Shown here: piece after piece, positions 34,862-43,299 of the stretch
How positions within the stretch are numbered: position 1 is the first letter of the stretch
Layout: each line of letters begins with the position of its first letter
DNA from: Paenibacillus soyae
GTDB lineage: Bacteria > Bacillota > Bacilli > Paenibacillales > Paenibacillaceae
Direction of reading: 5' to 3'
DNA length: 64,000 nt
Assembly: GCF_024623455.1 (NCBI RefSeq)
Contig: NZ_JANIPJ010000006.1
Span: forward strand, 62,001-126,000
The notes under the pieces: model-generated
The model's input: only the letters and a program-made list of their open reading frames with translations
Told to the model about the DNA's origin: nothing
Databases searched by the model: none
Program-made: the position numbers and the translations under genes

Positions 34862-35668
34862 GTGAACGGCTTGCATACCGATACAACAATCCTGCATGGA
34901 GCGCCGCCCCATCTTACGAAGGAAGAGATCCGAACGATCACCCAGGTGTGCCTTATGGCGGGGCGGATCATCCTGCAGAACGGCGGCGAAACGTACCGCG
35001 TCGAAGATACGATGGCCCGCATCGCGGCGGCCTACGGCATCGAGGATCCGCAATGCTTCGTCATGCCGACGGGCATTATTTTCGCCATTAGCGGCGCATC
35101 TCAGGCTACCCGCCTCTTCCGAATAAACGAGCGAAACATCAATCTCGGCAAAGTAGCCCTCGTGAACGATATTTCAAGGCGAATAACGTCCGGAACGCTT
35201 CAACCGGTTGAAGCGCTTGCCTCCCTCAAGGAGCTGGAGAAGCATTCCCGCGAATACCCCGCCATGCTGAAGGTGCTGGCTGCTGCCGTCGCGAGCGGCT
35301 GCTTTCTAATCATGTTCCAAGGAAGCTGGAGCGACTTTTTCCCCGTTTTCGTGACCGGGGGGCTTGGCTTTCTGTTTTTCCTATTCGTGCACAGCATCGT
35401 GCAAATCAAGTTTTTCGCCGAATTTCTGACCGCGCTGCTAATTGGCACGACGGCCGTCCTGTTCGTTAAGCTTGGGCTCGGGCACAATCTCGACCAAATC
35501 ATTATCGGCTCCGTCATGCCTCTCGTTCCCGGCCTTCATATCACGAACGCGGTGCGCGACCTGATGGCGGGCCATCTCGTCTCCGGCTTGTCCAAAGGGG
35601 CGGAAGCGTTCCTGACCGCCTTCGCGATCGGGTCCGGCATCGCAACCATTCTATCGATCTTCTATTAG
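34862..35668 (+). CDS. Threonine/serine exporter-family protein, N-terminal-type subunit (ThrE/YjjP)
   Basis: Membrane protein of about 268 residues: an N-terminal soluble part (about 1-125) with GGETYRVEDTM, followed by about five membrane helices. It corresponds to the first half of ThrE of Corynebacterium and to YjjP of Escherichia coli. It begins 6 bp after the hydrolase stop. The GTG at 34862 lies close to AAGGAG; the TTG three codons later has better spacing. The second half of the transporter is the next gene, as in YjjP-YjjB, a pair known for succinate export. Confidence 0.87.
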   Translation: MNGLHTDTTILHGAPPHLTKEEIRTITQVCLMAGRIILQNGGETYRVEDTMARIAAAYGIEDPQCFVMPTGIIFAISGASQATRLFRINERNINLGKVALVNDISRRITSGTLQPVEALASLKELEKHSREYPAMLKVLAAAVASGCFLIMFQGSWSDFFPVFVTGGLGFLFFLFVHSIVQIKFFAEFLTALLIGTTAVLFVKLGLGHNLDQIIIGSVMPLVPGLHITNAVRDLMAGHLVSGLSKGAEAFLTAFAIGSGIATILSIFY

Positions 35669-35682
35669 GAGCACGCTACCGC

Positions 35683-36117
35683 ATGATGGACATCTTCTCG
35701 CAGCTCGTGACGAGCTTCGTATCATCCGCTTTGTTCGGATTCATCTTTAACTCGCCAACCCGCATGCTGCCGCAATGCGGCTTCGTCGGCATGGCCGGCT
35801 GGATCGCGTATTACGCGGGGATCGAGCTCGGCCAGGGCGTCATTCCCGCGACATTGATCGCCGCGTTCCTGGTCACCGTCATCAGCCAGCTGTTCGCCAA
35901 GCAATACAAGACGCCGATCATCGTCTTCAGCGTCGCGGGCATCATTCCCCTCGTGCCGGGAGGCATTGCGTATGACGCGATGCGCAACGTGGTGGAGAAT
36001 CAATACGATACCGCCGTCCAGCTCGCGGTCAAAGCGTTTATGATCTCCGGCACGATCGCGATTGGGCTTGTACTCTCAGAGGTCGTCAACCAGGTCATCC
36101 GCAAGACGATCAAATAA
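35683..36117 (+). CDS. Threonine/serine exporter-family protein, small subunit (ThrE_2/YjjB)
   Basis: A 144-residue membrane protein with four to five helices, matching the C-terminal half of ThrE: FIFNSPTRMLPQCGFVGMAGW and GIIPLVPGGIAYDAMRN are characteristic. It begins 14 bp after the first subunit and must work with it as a split exporter. The substrate is unknown; threonine, serine or a dicarboxylate are the options from studied relatives. Confidence 0.88.
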   Translation: MMDIFSQLVTSFVSSALFGFIFNSPTRMLPQCGFVGMAGWIAYYAGIELGQGVIPATLIAAFLVTVISQLFAKQYKTPIIVFSVAGIIPLVPGGIAYDAMRNVVENQYDTAVQLAVKAFMISGTIAIGLVLSEVVNQVIRKTIK

Positions 36118-36135
36118 AGGAGGCTCTGCAGCGAA

Positions 36136-37002
36136 GTGGAAGCAATCAACGAAAAAGTCGTGTACGAAAACCCTTTGCTTTCGATACGAATCTTCCGTGC
36201 TCAGAGGCAGGAGGTCGGCTACACGAATTGGCATTATCACAAGCAGCTGGAGCTGCTGCTCGTGCTGGACGGCAAGCTCGACGTGTATCTGGAGGAAGAC
36301 AGCTATTTTATGAGGGCCGGCGATCTGCTGATCATCGGGGACTCCGAGCTTCACCGCGACCGCAGCAGCAAAGAGCTGGACTATATCGTTCTGCAATTTG
36401 ATCTGGAGCAGTTTTTCGATCACAGCTCGATCCCCTACATCCGGTATTTCTCCGAGTCGCAGGTGCCCCTCAGCAAAGCGAACTACATCTTCAAGGAGAA
36501 CGAGGCGATCAAAGCGCAGGCCGCCGCGTGCATCGAGGAGATTCTGAAGGAAGCGTCGCGCAAGGAAACCGGCTACGAGCTGGCCGTCAGCATCGGGATC
36601 AAACAAATCTTGCTGCTGCTGCTGCGCGGCGACACGCGCAAGATACTCGTGGAACAGGACAACTTCGACAAGGTGAGGCTGAAGCCCGTCCTGGATTACG
36701 TGGAAAACCATTTGACCGACCGCATTCAGGTGGAGGAAGTTTGCAAGATCGCGAACATGAGCTATTATTATTTCGTCAAATATTTTAAGAAAACAATCGG
36801 ACTCTCCTTCACGGAATACGTCAACTACCGCAAAGTGAAATGGGCGGAGCGCATTCTGCTCACCAAAGACCTCAGCATCTCCGAAGTCGGAGAGAGGATC
36901 GGCATGCCGAACATGGCCCACTTCTACAAGATGTTCAAAAAATACAACGACTGCTCGCCGAAGCAGTTTCAACGAAAAATGTCCACCTGGCAGCGCACAT
37001 AG
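36136..37002 (+). CDS. AraC-family regulator with N-terminal cupin
   Basis: One-component regulator of 288 residues. The N-terminal cupin (about 15-100) contains NWHYHKQLELLLVLDGKLDVYL with the His-rich cupin pattern and a second GDLLIIGDSELHRD motif. The C-terminal double helix-turn-helix has VCKIANMSYYYFVKYFKKTIG and IGMPNMAHFYKMFKK. The start is GTG with AAAGGAGG upstream. It is 18 bp downstream of the exporter gene and most likely controls the hydrolase/exporter operon; it converges on phoP across a shared terminator. Confidence 0.9.
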   Translation: MEAINEKVVYENPLLSIRIFRAQRQEVGYTNWHYHKQLELLLVLDGKLDVYLEEDSYFMRAGDLLIIGDSELHRDRSSKELDYIVLQFDLEQFFDHSSIPYIRYFSESQVPLSKANYIFKENEAIKAQAAACIEEILKEASRKETGYELAVSIGIKQILLLLLRGDTRKILVEQDNFDKVRLKPVLDYVENHLTDRIQVEEVCKIANMSYYYFVKYFKKTIGLSFTEYVNYRKVKWAERILLTKDLSISEVGERIGMPNMAHFYKMFKKYNDCSPKQFQRKMSTWQRT

Positions 37003-37051
37003 GTCGGCGGGGTCGATCTTTTTCGCTCCTTGTGCCTGCTTGCAGCAACAA

Positions 37052-37097
37052 AAAAAGCTCGCTACCCTAACTAGCGTTTAGGGTTTGCGAGCTTTTT
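37052..37097. terminator. Terminator shared by the AraC gene and phoP
   Basis: AAAAAGCTCGC and GCGAGCTTTTT enclose a second pairing (ACCCTAA / TTAGGGT). It overlaps the last codons of phoP and lies 50 bp after the AraC gene; both strands have T-runs. Confidence 0.8.
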
Positions 37098-37793
37098 GGG
37101 CATGACGAGCTTGTAGCCGACGCCTCGTATCGATTCGATCTGGACGGATTGCTGGCCGAGCTCCAGCTTCTTGCGCAGCGAGCTGACGTGCACGTCCACC
37201 GTGCGCTGGCCTCCGATATAATCGAAGCCCCACACGACATTCATCAGATCGTCCCTCGTAATGACCATTCCCGGACGCTGCACGAGATACAGCAGCACCT
37301 CGAACTCCTTCGGCCGCAGCGGAATCGGCTCTCCTCCGACGATCACTTCGTACTTCTCCGGGAAGATCGACAATTCCCCGACGGTAATGACCTTCTCGTT
37401 CGTCTGCACGGCGGGCGCCTCGTCCTGCTGCGTCCGCCTGAGGACGGCCGATACGCGAGCGAGAAGCTCCGCTACGCCGAACGGCTTCGTAATGTAGTCG
37501 TCCGCGCCATGCTTCAGCCCTTGCACGACTTCTTCCTCCGCATTGCGGGCCGTCAGGATAATAACCGGGGTTCTCACTCCGTTTTGGCGAATGCGGGTAA
37601 GCACCTCGAAACCGTTCAAGCCGGGCAGCATAATGTCCAGAATAATAAGGTCGAAGCTTCGCTGGAGCGCCGCTTGAAGGCCTTCCCCGCCATGGTCGAT
37701 AACGGTTGTCTCATAGCCTTCTTGCGTCAGGTTGTATGATAATAATCTAGCGAGAGTTGGTTCGTCTTCTATTACTAGCACTTTGTGAGACAT
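37071..37793 (-). CDS. phoP: Response regulator PhoP, OmpR type
   Basis: Phosphate-starvation regulator of 240 residues. The receiver domain (1-120) has the acidic pair at VIEDE, the phospho-acceptor Asp53 in LIILDIMLPG and the Lys in YITKPFG; the C-terminal winged helix contains LRPKEFEVLLYLVQ and GGQRTVDVHVSSLRKKL. GTGGAGG precedes the ATG. Within this window its likely targets are pstS, phoU and the CBS-chemoreceptor gene, each with TTAACA-type boxes. It lies downstream of the kinase gene, with a 126-bp gap that carries its own promoter; the usual Bacillus order is phoP first. WalR- or ResD-like alternatives are less likely given the context. Confidence 0.85.
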   Translation of the reverse strand: MSHKVLVIEDEPTLARLLSYNLTQEGYETTVIDHGGEGLQAALQRSFDLIILDIMLPGLNGFEVLTRIRQNGVRTPVIILTARNAEEEVVQGLKHGADDYITKPFGVAELLARVSAVLRRTQQDEAPAVQTNEKVITVGELSIFPEKYEVIVGGEPIPLRPKEFEVLLYLVQRPGMVITRDDLMNVVWGFDYIGGQRTVDVHVSSLRKKLELGQQSVQIESIRGVGYKLVMPKKLANPKR

Positions 37794-37874
37794 ATGGACC
37801 TCCACCTTGTGAACCGGATATCCGAGCATCCCGATTCGGAAATTCATCACCCTTAGTTTACCATGGAATCATGA

Positions 37875-37904
37875 AGAATAGGTAAACCTTTTTTCTATTG
37901 ACAA
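37875..37904 (-). promoter_or_regulatory. Candidate promoter of phoP
   Basis: TTGTCA (37899-37904) and TATTCT (37875-37880) on the minus strand are 18 bp apart. An inverted repeat GTTTACC/GGTAAAC spans the -10 region and could be a binding site. Confidence 0.5.
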
Positions 37905-37919
37905 GTGTTCAAACATCCA

Positions 37920-39698
37920 CTATTGAATGACCGGCATATCGATCGTGAACGTCGTGCCAACCCCTACCGTACTCGTGACGGACAACGTGCCCTTATGCAG
38001 CTCCACCAAATGCTTGACGATGGAAAGCCCGAGGCCCGTGCCGCCTGAGCTTCTCGACCGGGCCTTGTCGACCCGGTAGAACCTCTCGAATATGCGGGAT
38101 AAATCCTTTTTCGGAATGCCGATGCCCGTATCGCTCACTTGGAAACGGATATGATCGTGATCCGCGGTATGAACGGACAAGGTGACGCGTCCGCCCTCCG
38201 GCGTATAATTAATGCCATTCGCCAGCAAATTCATAAGGATCTGGCGAAGTCTGTCTTCGTCCGCTTCGACGTACAGCCCCGACTCCACCTTGTGGTGAAG
38301 CGTAATCTGCTTGCGATTCGCTTCCGGCTCGAGCAGCGCGAACGTCTTCGAGACGAAGCTTTCGAGCTCGATCGGCGAGAACATGAGCGGGACGCGGCGC
38401 GATTCGATCTTGGACAGCTCCAGAATATCGCCGATCAAGCGGTTAAGCCGGTCGCTCTCGTCGAAGATGATCTGGAGGAACGAGCGCGTCGTCTCCTCGT
38501 CCTTGACCGCGCCTCCGAGCAGCGTCTCCGCGAAGCCCTTAACGGCGGCGATCGGCGTCTTCAGCTCATGCGAGACGTTCGCGACGAATTCGCTTCGCAT
38601 GCGCTCGAGTCTGCGAATCGCGGACACGTCCTGCAGCACGAGAAGCACGCCGCCGAAGTCGCCCGGACCGCTCTGGCTGATCGGCACAAGGTTCAGCTCC
38701 AGCAGACGCTCCTCCGGGAAGTAGAACGTGATCTCCTCCCGAAGATGCTTCCTCGTGTCGAGCGCCTCTTGAATGATCTGCGCCAGCTCGTATTGCTGCT
38801 TCGCTTCCGCGAAGTGCCGCCCTACGAGCTCGCGCGCGGAGAAGCCGAGCACTTCTTCCGCCCTGCGGTTCATGAGCAGGATCTGGCCTTTGGCGTCGAT
38901 CATCACGATGCCGTTGATCATATTCGCGAGGACGCTCTCCAGCTGGCTTTCGTTCTGCTTAATGCGCGACATCTGCACCTGAAGGCTGTCCGCCATCGCA
39001 TTGATGGCCGTCCCCAGCTCCCCGATCTCATCCTGCTTCCGAACCTTCACTCTTGCGCGGTAATCCATATTTTTGATCCGCTTGGCGACCTTCGTAATTT
39101 GCTCGAGAGGGCGCGTCAAGCTTTGAGCGATGCTGTAGCTGATCAAGGCGGCGATCACGAACAGAATCAGCAGCCCGATAATCAGCACCATCGTAAGCCG
39201 TCCGATGCTCTGGTCGACCTCTTCAAGGCTCATTGCCATCCGCAGAATATAAGGCTTCTCGCCTTCAGCTGCCGCAACCGGGATCGCGACGTAGATCATG
39301 TTCTCGTGCATCGTGTCGCTGGACCTGACCGAGCGGCCGGTCCCCGTCTTGTAGGCTTCTTGCACTTCCTTGCGCATCAAGTGGTTGTCCATCTTCATGA
39401 CATCGTAATTCGAATCGCCCACGACGACGCCGTCGCTGCGAATGAACGTAATTCTGGCGTCCGCGAACTCGCTAAGCTCGTCGGCTTTGTTTGTATAATA
39501 ATCGATAAGGGCAGGCAGCTCGCCGCTTCGCCACTCCAGATTGCCTTCGATCACTTTCATCATGCGGACCATGTTGTCCTCAAGCGCGTTAATATGGTTC
39601 TCCTTGAACGTCTTGATCATGAGGAAGCCTGCCGCAAACACGGAGACGGCGATCATCGAGATCATGATAAGGGTCAATCTTGTCCGAAAACTGTTCAT
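37920..39698 (-). CDS. phoR: Sensor histidine kinase PhoR
   Basis: Membrane kinase of 592 residues. Helix one (about 8-28), an extracellular Cache/PAS-like domain, helix two (about 168-190), HAMP (190-245), a cytoplasmic PAS (about 255-360), HisKA with FVANVSHELKTPIAAVKGF and HATPase with DEDRLRQILMNLLANGINYT and GGTGLGLSIVKHLVE. This layout is typical of PhoR of Gram-positive bacteria. GGGAG precedes the ATG. It is the upstream gene of the pair and partner of PhoP at 37071-37793. Confidence 0.88.
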   Translation of the reverse strand: MNSFRTRLTLIMISMIAVSVFAAGFLMIKTFKENHINALEDNMVRMMKVIEGNLEWRSGELPALIDYYTNKADELSEFADARITFIRSDGVVVGDSNYDVMKMDNHLMRKEVQEAYKTGTGRSVRSSDTMHENMIYVAIPVAAAEGEKPYILRMAMSLEEVDQSIGRLTMVLIIGLLILFVIAALISYSIAQSLTRPLEQITKVAKRIKNMDYRARVKVRKQDEIGELGTAINAMADSLQVQMSRIKQNESQLESVLANMINGIVMIDAKGQILLMNRRAEEVLGFSARELVGRHFAEAKQQYELAQIIQEALDTRKHLREEITFYFPEERLLELNLVPISQSGPGDFGGVLLVLQDVSAIRRLERMRSEFVANVSHELKTPIAAVKGFAETLLGGAVKDEETTRSFLQIIFDESDRLNRLIGDILELSKIESRRVPLMFSPIELESFVSKTFALLEPEANRKQITLHHKVESGLYVEADEDRLRQILMNLLANGINYTPEGGRVTLSVHTADHDHIRFQVSDTGIGIPKKDLSRIFERFYRVDKARSRSSGGTGLGLSIVKHLVELHKGTLSVTSTVGVGTTFTIDMPVIQ

Positions 39699-39748
39699 TC
39701 CATCCCACTCCCCAATAAGTCGCTGACCACCCGCATAACATCCAACGT

Positions 39749-40726
39749 TTATCCTACATGCGCGCCGCCGCGAGCGCTAGTCTTGTGTTTGTTAATCTTT
39801 TGTAAAATATAATGATGCACGGTCGCAATCGGCTGTTGGATTAAGATGGACAACACGACGGGGACGGCCGCCAGCGGGCTGAAATAGCCGAGCGCGAGCA
39901 CGATGCCGAGTGAAATGTTACGCATGCCCGTCGCGTACGATACCGTAATTTGCGTTTTGCCGTCCTTCGCGAACGAGGTCCCGACGAACCCCAGCGTATA
40001 GCATAGCCCGACCAGAAGAACAACGATCGGCACCAGCACGGCCATATCCTGCTTCAGCTGATGCAGGTGCGGCGATATCGCGGTGGCGTTCAGCGCGACG
40101 ACCCCGACAAAGCAAAGCTTCGAAACCGGCGCCGTGTACGGCTTCACCCGTTCTTGGATCGTGCCCTTCGACCACTGATGCAGGGCGACGCCGATAACGG
40201 TCGGCAAGACGATAATAATGATCAGATCGAGAATCATCGGTCCCGTCTCGACCTGGGCCGTCGTATCGAAGAAGAAATGGATGCCGGCCGGTACGACAAG
40301 CGGGCTTAGAAGCGAATCCAGCACGACCATCGACAGCATGAGCGGAATGCTGCCGCCGGACATGCCCACCCACAGAACGGTCGACACCCCGAGCGGGATG
40401 ATCGTGAACAGCACGAGGCCCACGACATAAGGCGAATCCGCTCCGAATACGGCCGTGCCGACGCCGTATGCCGCAAGCGGCGACACGATATGCGCGATGA
40501 CGAAGGTAAGGCCCATGATGCCCGGTTTCTTCATGACGCCGGAGAGCTCGCGAAGCCCGCAGCCTATAGCCATCGTAAGCGTTACGAACGCGAATAGATA
40601 AGGGACCGCCTCTACAAAAGGCAGCAAGGCGTCCGCGCCGGCGAACCCAAGCACAAGCGATCCCGGTATGATCAGAAACATCCATTTCTCGAAATAATGG
40701 TTAAATCGTAGTCCCCACTCCCGCAA
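39749..40726 (-). CDS. BASS-family transporter (bile acid:sodium symporter superfamily)
   Basis: Membrane protein of about 325 residues with nine to ten helices, related to the sodium-coupled organic-anion transporters of the BASS group. Family features are TLTMAIGCGLRELSGVMKKP, an early Gly/Pro-rich crossing, and ATGMRNISLGIVLALGYF near the end. The TTG at 40726 is chosen for the GAGGG seven bases upstream; an ATG at 40774 has no clear site. Substrate is unknown; pantoate, pyruvate and other organic anions are carried by relatives. No operon partner. Confidence 0.8.
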   Translation of the reverse strand: MREWGLRFNHYFEKWMFLIIPGSLVLGFAGADALLPFVEAVPYLFAFVTLTMAIGCGLRELSGVMKKPGIMGLTFVIAHIVSPLAAYGVGTAVFGADSPYVVGLVLFTIIPLGVSTVLWVGMSGGSIPLMLSMVVLDSLLSPLVVPAGIHFFFDTTAQVETGPMILDLIIIIVLPTVIGVALHQWSKGTIQERVKPYTAPVSKLCFVGVVALNATAISPHLHQLKQDMAVLVPIVVLLVGLCYTLGFVGTSFAKDGKTQITVSYATGMRNISLGIVLALGYFSPLAAVPVVLSILIQQPIATVHHYILQKINKHKTSARGGAHVG

Positions 40727-40880
40727 TTCCCATCCCTCATTTATGTATCTAGTACGTATTGAAGCAGCCTTCATAACTTCTACATTATCTTACGTTAACC
40801 CAAACGGATCAACCTTTAAAATAATCGGCTCGAGACGCGGCATCTTGTTCCCAGATGAATGTGAGCGGCCGAACGCCAAA

Positions 40881-40910
40881 AAATCCCGGCTTGCCCCGCC
40901 GGGATTTTTC
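40881..40910 (-). terminator. Terminator of the DUF3231 gene
   Basis: AAATCCCGGC and GCCGGGATTT with a 7- to 8-nt loop lie directly after the stop codon at 40912, with a T-run on the minus strand. Confidence 0.8.
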
Positions 40911-40911
40911 G

Positions 40912-41958
40912 TTATTTTCGAACCAGAGCCCCTCGATCGGCCGCAGCGGGCGGCTGCTCCATCCAGCCGTGATCGATCATGATATTGGCCCCGTCTTCGA
41001 CGTAATTCCCTACTTCGAGAATCAAACGTCCGTACTTCGCCGCAATGTCGTGCCTCGCGCTCATCGACAGAGCGTTGGCATAGGCGCGGATTCGGACCGT
41101 GAACATATCCAGCTTGTGAAACATCATCAATTTATCGGAGAAAGGCGCTTGCGTCGACGTATGGACAAGAGGATCCAACAACGGAGCCGAAGTCAGGTTC
41201 TCGTCCTGCAGAAACTTGGTCAGCGTCTCGAAGTGCCTGGATGCGATATCGAACCCTCTGCGGAAATAATCCTTCGCTTGCTTGACCGTCGCAACCTGAC
41301 TGAACGCGAGCAGGACGGCTTTGCTCGTGGCGTTGTTTTCGATGTTGTCGTACATATGGGTAATTTCCAAAGCCTGAAGAGGACGGACATCGCCAAAAAA
41401 ACCGTTTAAATAGTTTTGTTTTTTAATATAATCGACACTCGTCGGATATGGAATTAAAGGCGGCTTCGTCCATTGGCCCTTCTTCATAATCAACGCGTTC
41501 ACATCGTTCAACAGATGAATGGCCGCATCGATGCAGTGCGTGAAGAAATGGCGGGTATCGGACCGGGTTACCAACGGAACGGCGATGGAGTAAAGGCTTA
41601 TCGCGGCTTTGCCGAGATATTTTAAATAATGGAGGTAGAACTCGTCCGCGAACAGCCGTGGAGCGTCAGGATTGACGTCCGTCTCCGTGAAGCCTACCGG
41701 TACCGGATATCCTTCTTTTTCGTAGATTTCCTTTATCGTTTGAACGAATTGCTTGCACAACGACAGCGCCTGCTCCAGGATCGCCTTAATTTCTTCATCG
41801 TCCACATGCTTCAGCATGTATGTCAGAACACATACCGACATCGTATTCCCGATATAGCAGGCCCATAGCTTCCCCTGCTCGGCAGACGTTAATTTCTGAT
41901 CGAGGTCTGAAGCCCCTTCATTCGAATGAAACAAGGAACTTAATTTCGTGAATGGCAT
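40912..41958 (-). CDS. DUF3231 protein
   Basis: A soluble, mostly helical protein of 348 residues that matches the DUF3231 family of spore-forming Bacilli. Two similar halves, each with a four-helix-bundle look, are seen: LTSAEQGKLWACYIGNTMSV and, later, PLQALEITHMYDNIENNATS. Function is unknown. GGAGGG lies about ten bases before the ATG. It is divergent from the tandem-HD gene. Confidence 0.8.
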   Translation of the reverse strand: MPFTKLSSLFHSNEGASDLDQKLTSAEQGKLWACYIGNTMSVCVLTYMLKHVDDEEIKAILEQALSLCKQFVQTIKEIYEKEGYPVPVGFTETDVNPDAPRLFADEFYLHYLKYLGKAAISLYSIAVPLVTRSDTRHFFTHCIDAAIHLLNDVNALIMKKGQWTKPPLIPYPTSVDYIKKQNYLNGFFGDVRPLQALEITHMYDNIENNATSKAVLLAFSQVATVKQAKDYFRRGFDIASRHFETLTKFLQDENLTSAPLLDPLVHTSTQAPFSDKLMMFHKLDMFTVRIRAYANALSMSARHDIAAKYGRLILEVGNYVEDGANIMIDHGWMEQPPAAADRGALVRK

Positions 41959-42089
41959 TCATAAAACTCCCTCCAGCAAAATTCATTTTCCTAATTTGCG
42001 ATGAAAGATGGGAAAATATTCAGCGAACCGCTGCTTATGGTAAAGTTATAATAAAATATAATTTGAAAATGGCGACCCGGGAGGAACCC

Positions 42090-43229
42090 ATGGAAAACAG
42101 CCGATTCACCCATGCGATCATTCAAATGCAATATGTGTCCCGCTGGAAGGAATACTCTCCCCGGTATAAGGACAATGCCGCCAGTCACAGCTTCCGCTGC
42201 GCCGCCATCGCCATTCTGGCCGGAATCATCGAGGAGCAAGTATTCGGCGAGGGTTTGGACAAGCTGAAGCTCGTTGCCCGGGCGCTGCTGCACGACTTGA
42301 ACGAAACCGTAACCGGCTCCATCAAATACGTAACGAAAAAGGATAAACATCTGTCGGATCACATCCGCAGGCTGGAGTCCGAGGTCAGCGTCGAGATCGT
42401 CTCCAGGCTGTCCAAGTCGCTGCAGCCCCGCTTCCATGACTATATCGTGAATGCCGAGGACGACAGCTATATCGGCCAGCTGGTGCGAAGCATCGATTCA
42501 TTCGATGCCATGTTATTCTGCAAGCGCGAGTTCGAGAGGGATTCCAGTCCCGTCTTCGGAGCGAAATACGAGGAGCTGCGGGACGAATTGGAGCGTTCGG
42601 CAAGCAAGTCCGTGCGTTGGCTGCTGGAGCATTCGGAGAAGGACGAGGGCGTGCGGCAGTTTCTCCAGCATATTCTGAACCTCGATCTGATCGAGCGGTG
42701 GGGCGGCAGCTTCAATCTTATCCCGGACAACGACGCTACCCATTCATTCCGCGTCGCCGCGATGTCGCTGTTCAACGGTTTGCTCGAGTCGGAGCGGTTC
42801 GGACGCAAGGATATCGACCTGTATCGTCTAATCGGCAAGTCGATCCTTCACGACGTCGTCGAAGGAGTGAGCGGGGACGTCGCGTCTCCGATCAAGAAGT
42901 CCTCGCCCGTTATCCGGCAGGCGTTCGAGCAATACGAGCAGGAGGTCGCCCGGCAGATGGTCATGAAGATGCCCGCCTTCTTCCACGCGGAGCTGACCGA
43001 CTTCCTCGTTCATGCCAAGGACGCGACGTACGAGGGCGAGCTCGTCGATATCGCCGACAAGATCGACGCGCTTATCAAGAGCAACCTTGAGATGCGCAAC
43101 AATCCCCACTACGGCGACAAATATTATCAGCAGCTCGTACACATCCAGCACACCTACGAGAATCCGTGCGTGATCTTCTTCTTGGCTTATATTTTGCATG
43201 ATCTGACGTACGATCATTTTGTGAAGTAA
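42090..43229 (+). CDS. Tandem HD-domain phosphohydrolase (YfbR-like, duplicated)
   Basis: A 379-residue protein made of two YfbR-type HD domains in one chain. In the first (about 1-185) the metal motif is seen in NAASHSFRCAAIA, ALLHDLNETVTG and a later SIDSFDAM; in the second (about 205-379) NDATHSFRVAAMS, SILHDVVEGVSGD and IADKIDAL. All ligands (H...HD...D) look intact in both. YfbR is a 5'-deoxynucleotidase; the substrate here is unknown. The ATG at 42090 has GGGAGG five bases upstream; a longer frame begins inside the divergent gene and is not used. A terminator follows. Confidence 0.85.
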   Translation: MENSRFTHAIIQMQYVSRWKEYSPRYKDNAASHSFRCAAIAILAGIIEEQVFGEGLDKLKLVARALLHDLNETVTGSIKYVTKKDKHLSDHIRRLESEVSVEIVSRLSKSLQPRFHDYIVNAEDDSYIGQLVRSIDSFDAMLFCKREFERDSSPVFGAKYEELRDELERSASKSVRWLLEHSEKDEGVRQFLQHILNLDLIERWGGSFNLIPDNDATHSFRVAAMSLFNGLLESERFGRKDIDLYRLIGKSILHDVVEGVSGDVASPIKKSSPVIRQAFEQYEQEVARQMVMKMPAFFHAELTDFLVHAKDATYEGELVDIADKIDALIKSNLEMRNNPHYGDKYYQQLVHIQHTYENPCVIFFLAYILHDLTYDHFVK

Positions 43230-43236
43230 CGAGCGC

Positions 43237-43288
43237 AAAAAAGGCTGTCCGCCCCTCTCCGAACATGGAGACGACGAACAGCCTTTTT
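43237..43288. terminator. Bidirectional terminator between the tandem-HD gene and nagZ
   Basis: AAAAAGGCTGT and ACAGCCTTTTT pair around a loop region with further weak pairing, between two convergent genes, with A- and T-runs on each side. Confidence 0.8.
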
Positions 43289-43299
43289 ACATCGACGTT

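Noticed and set aside
38139..39812. Long reading frame (557 codons) on the plus strand opposite phoR
   Set aside because: It is a mirror of the GC-rich phoR codons, has no ribosome site and a low-complexity composition rich in Arg, His and Leu; phoR has full kinase motifs.
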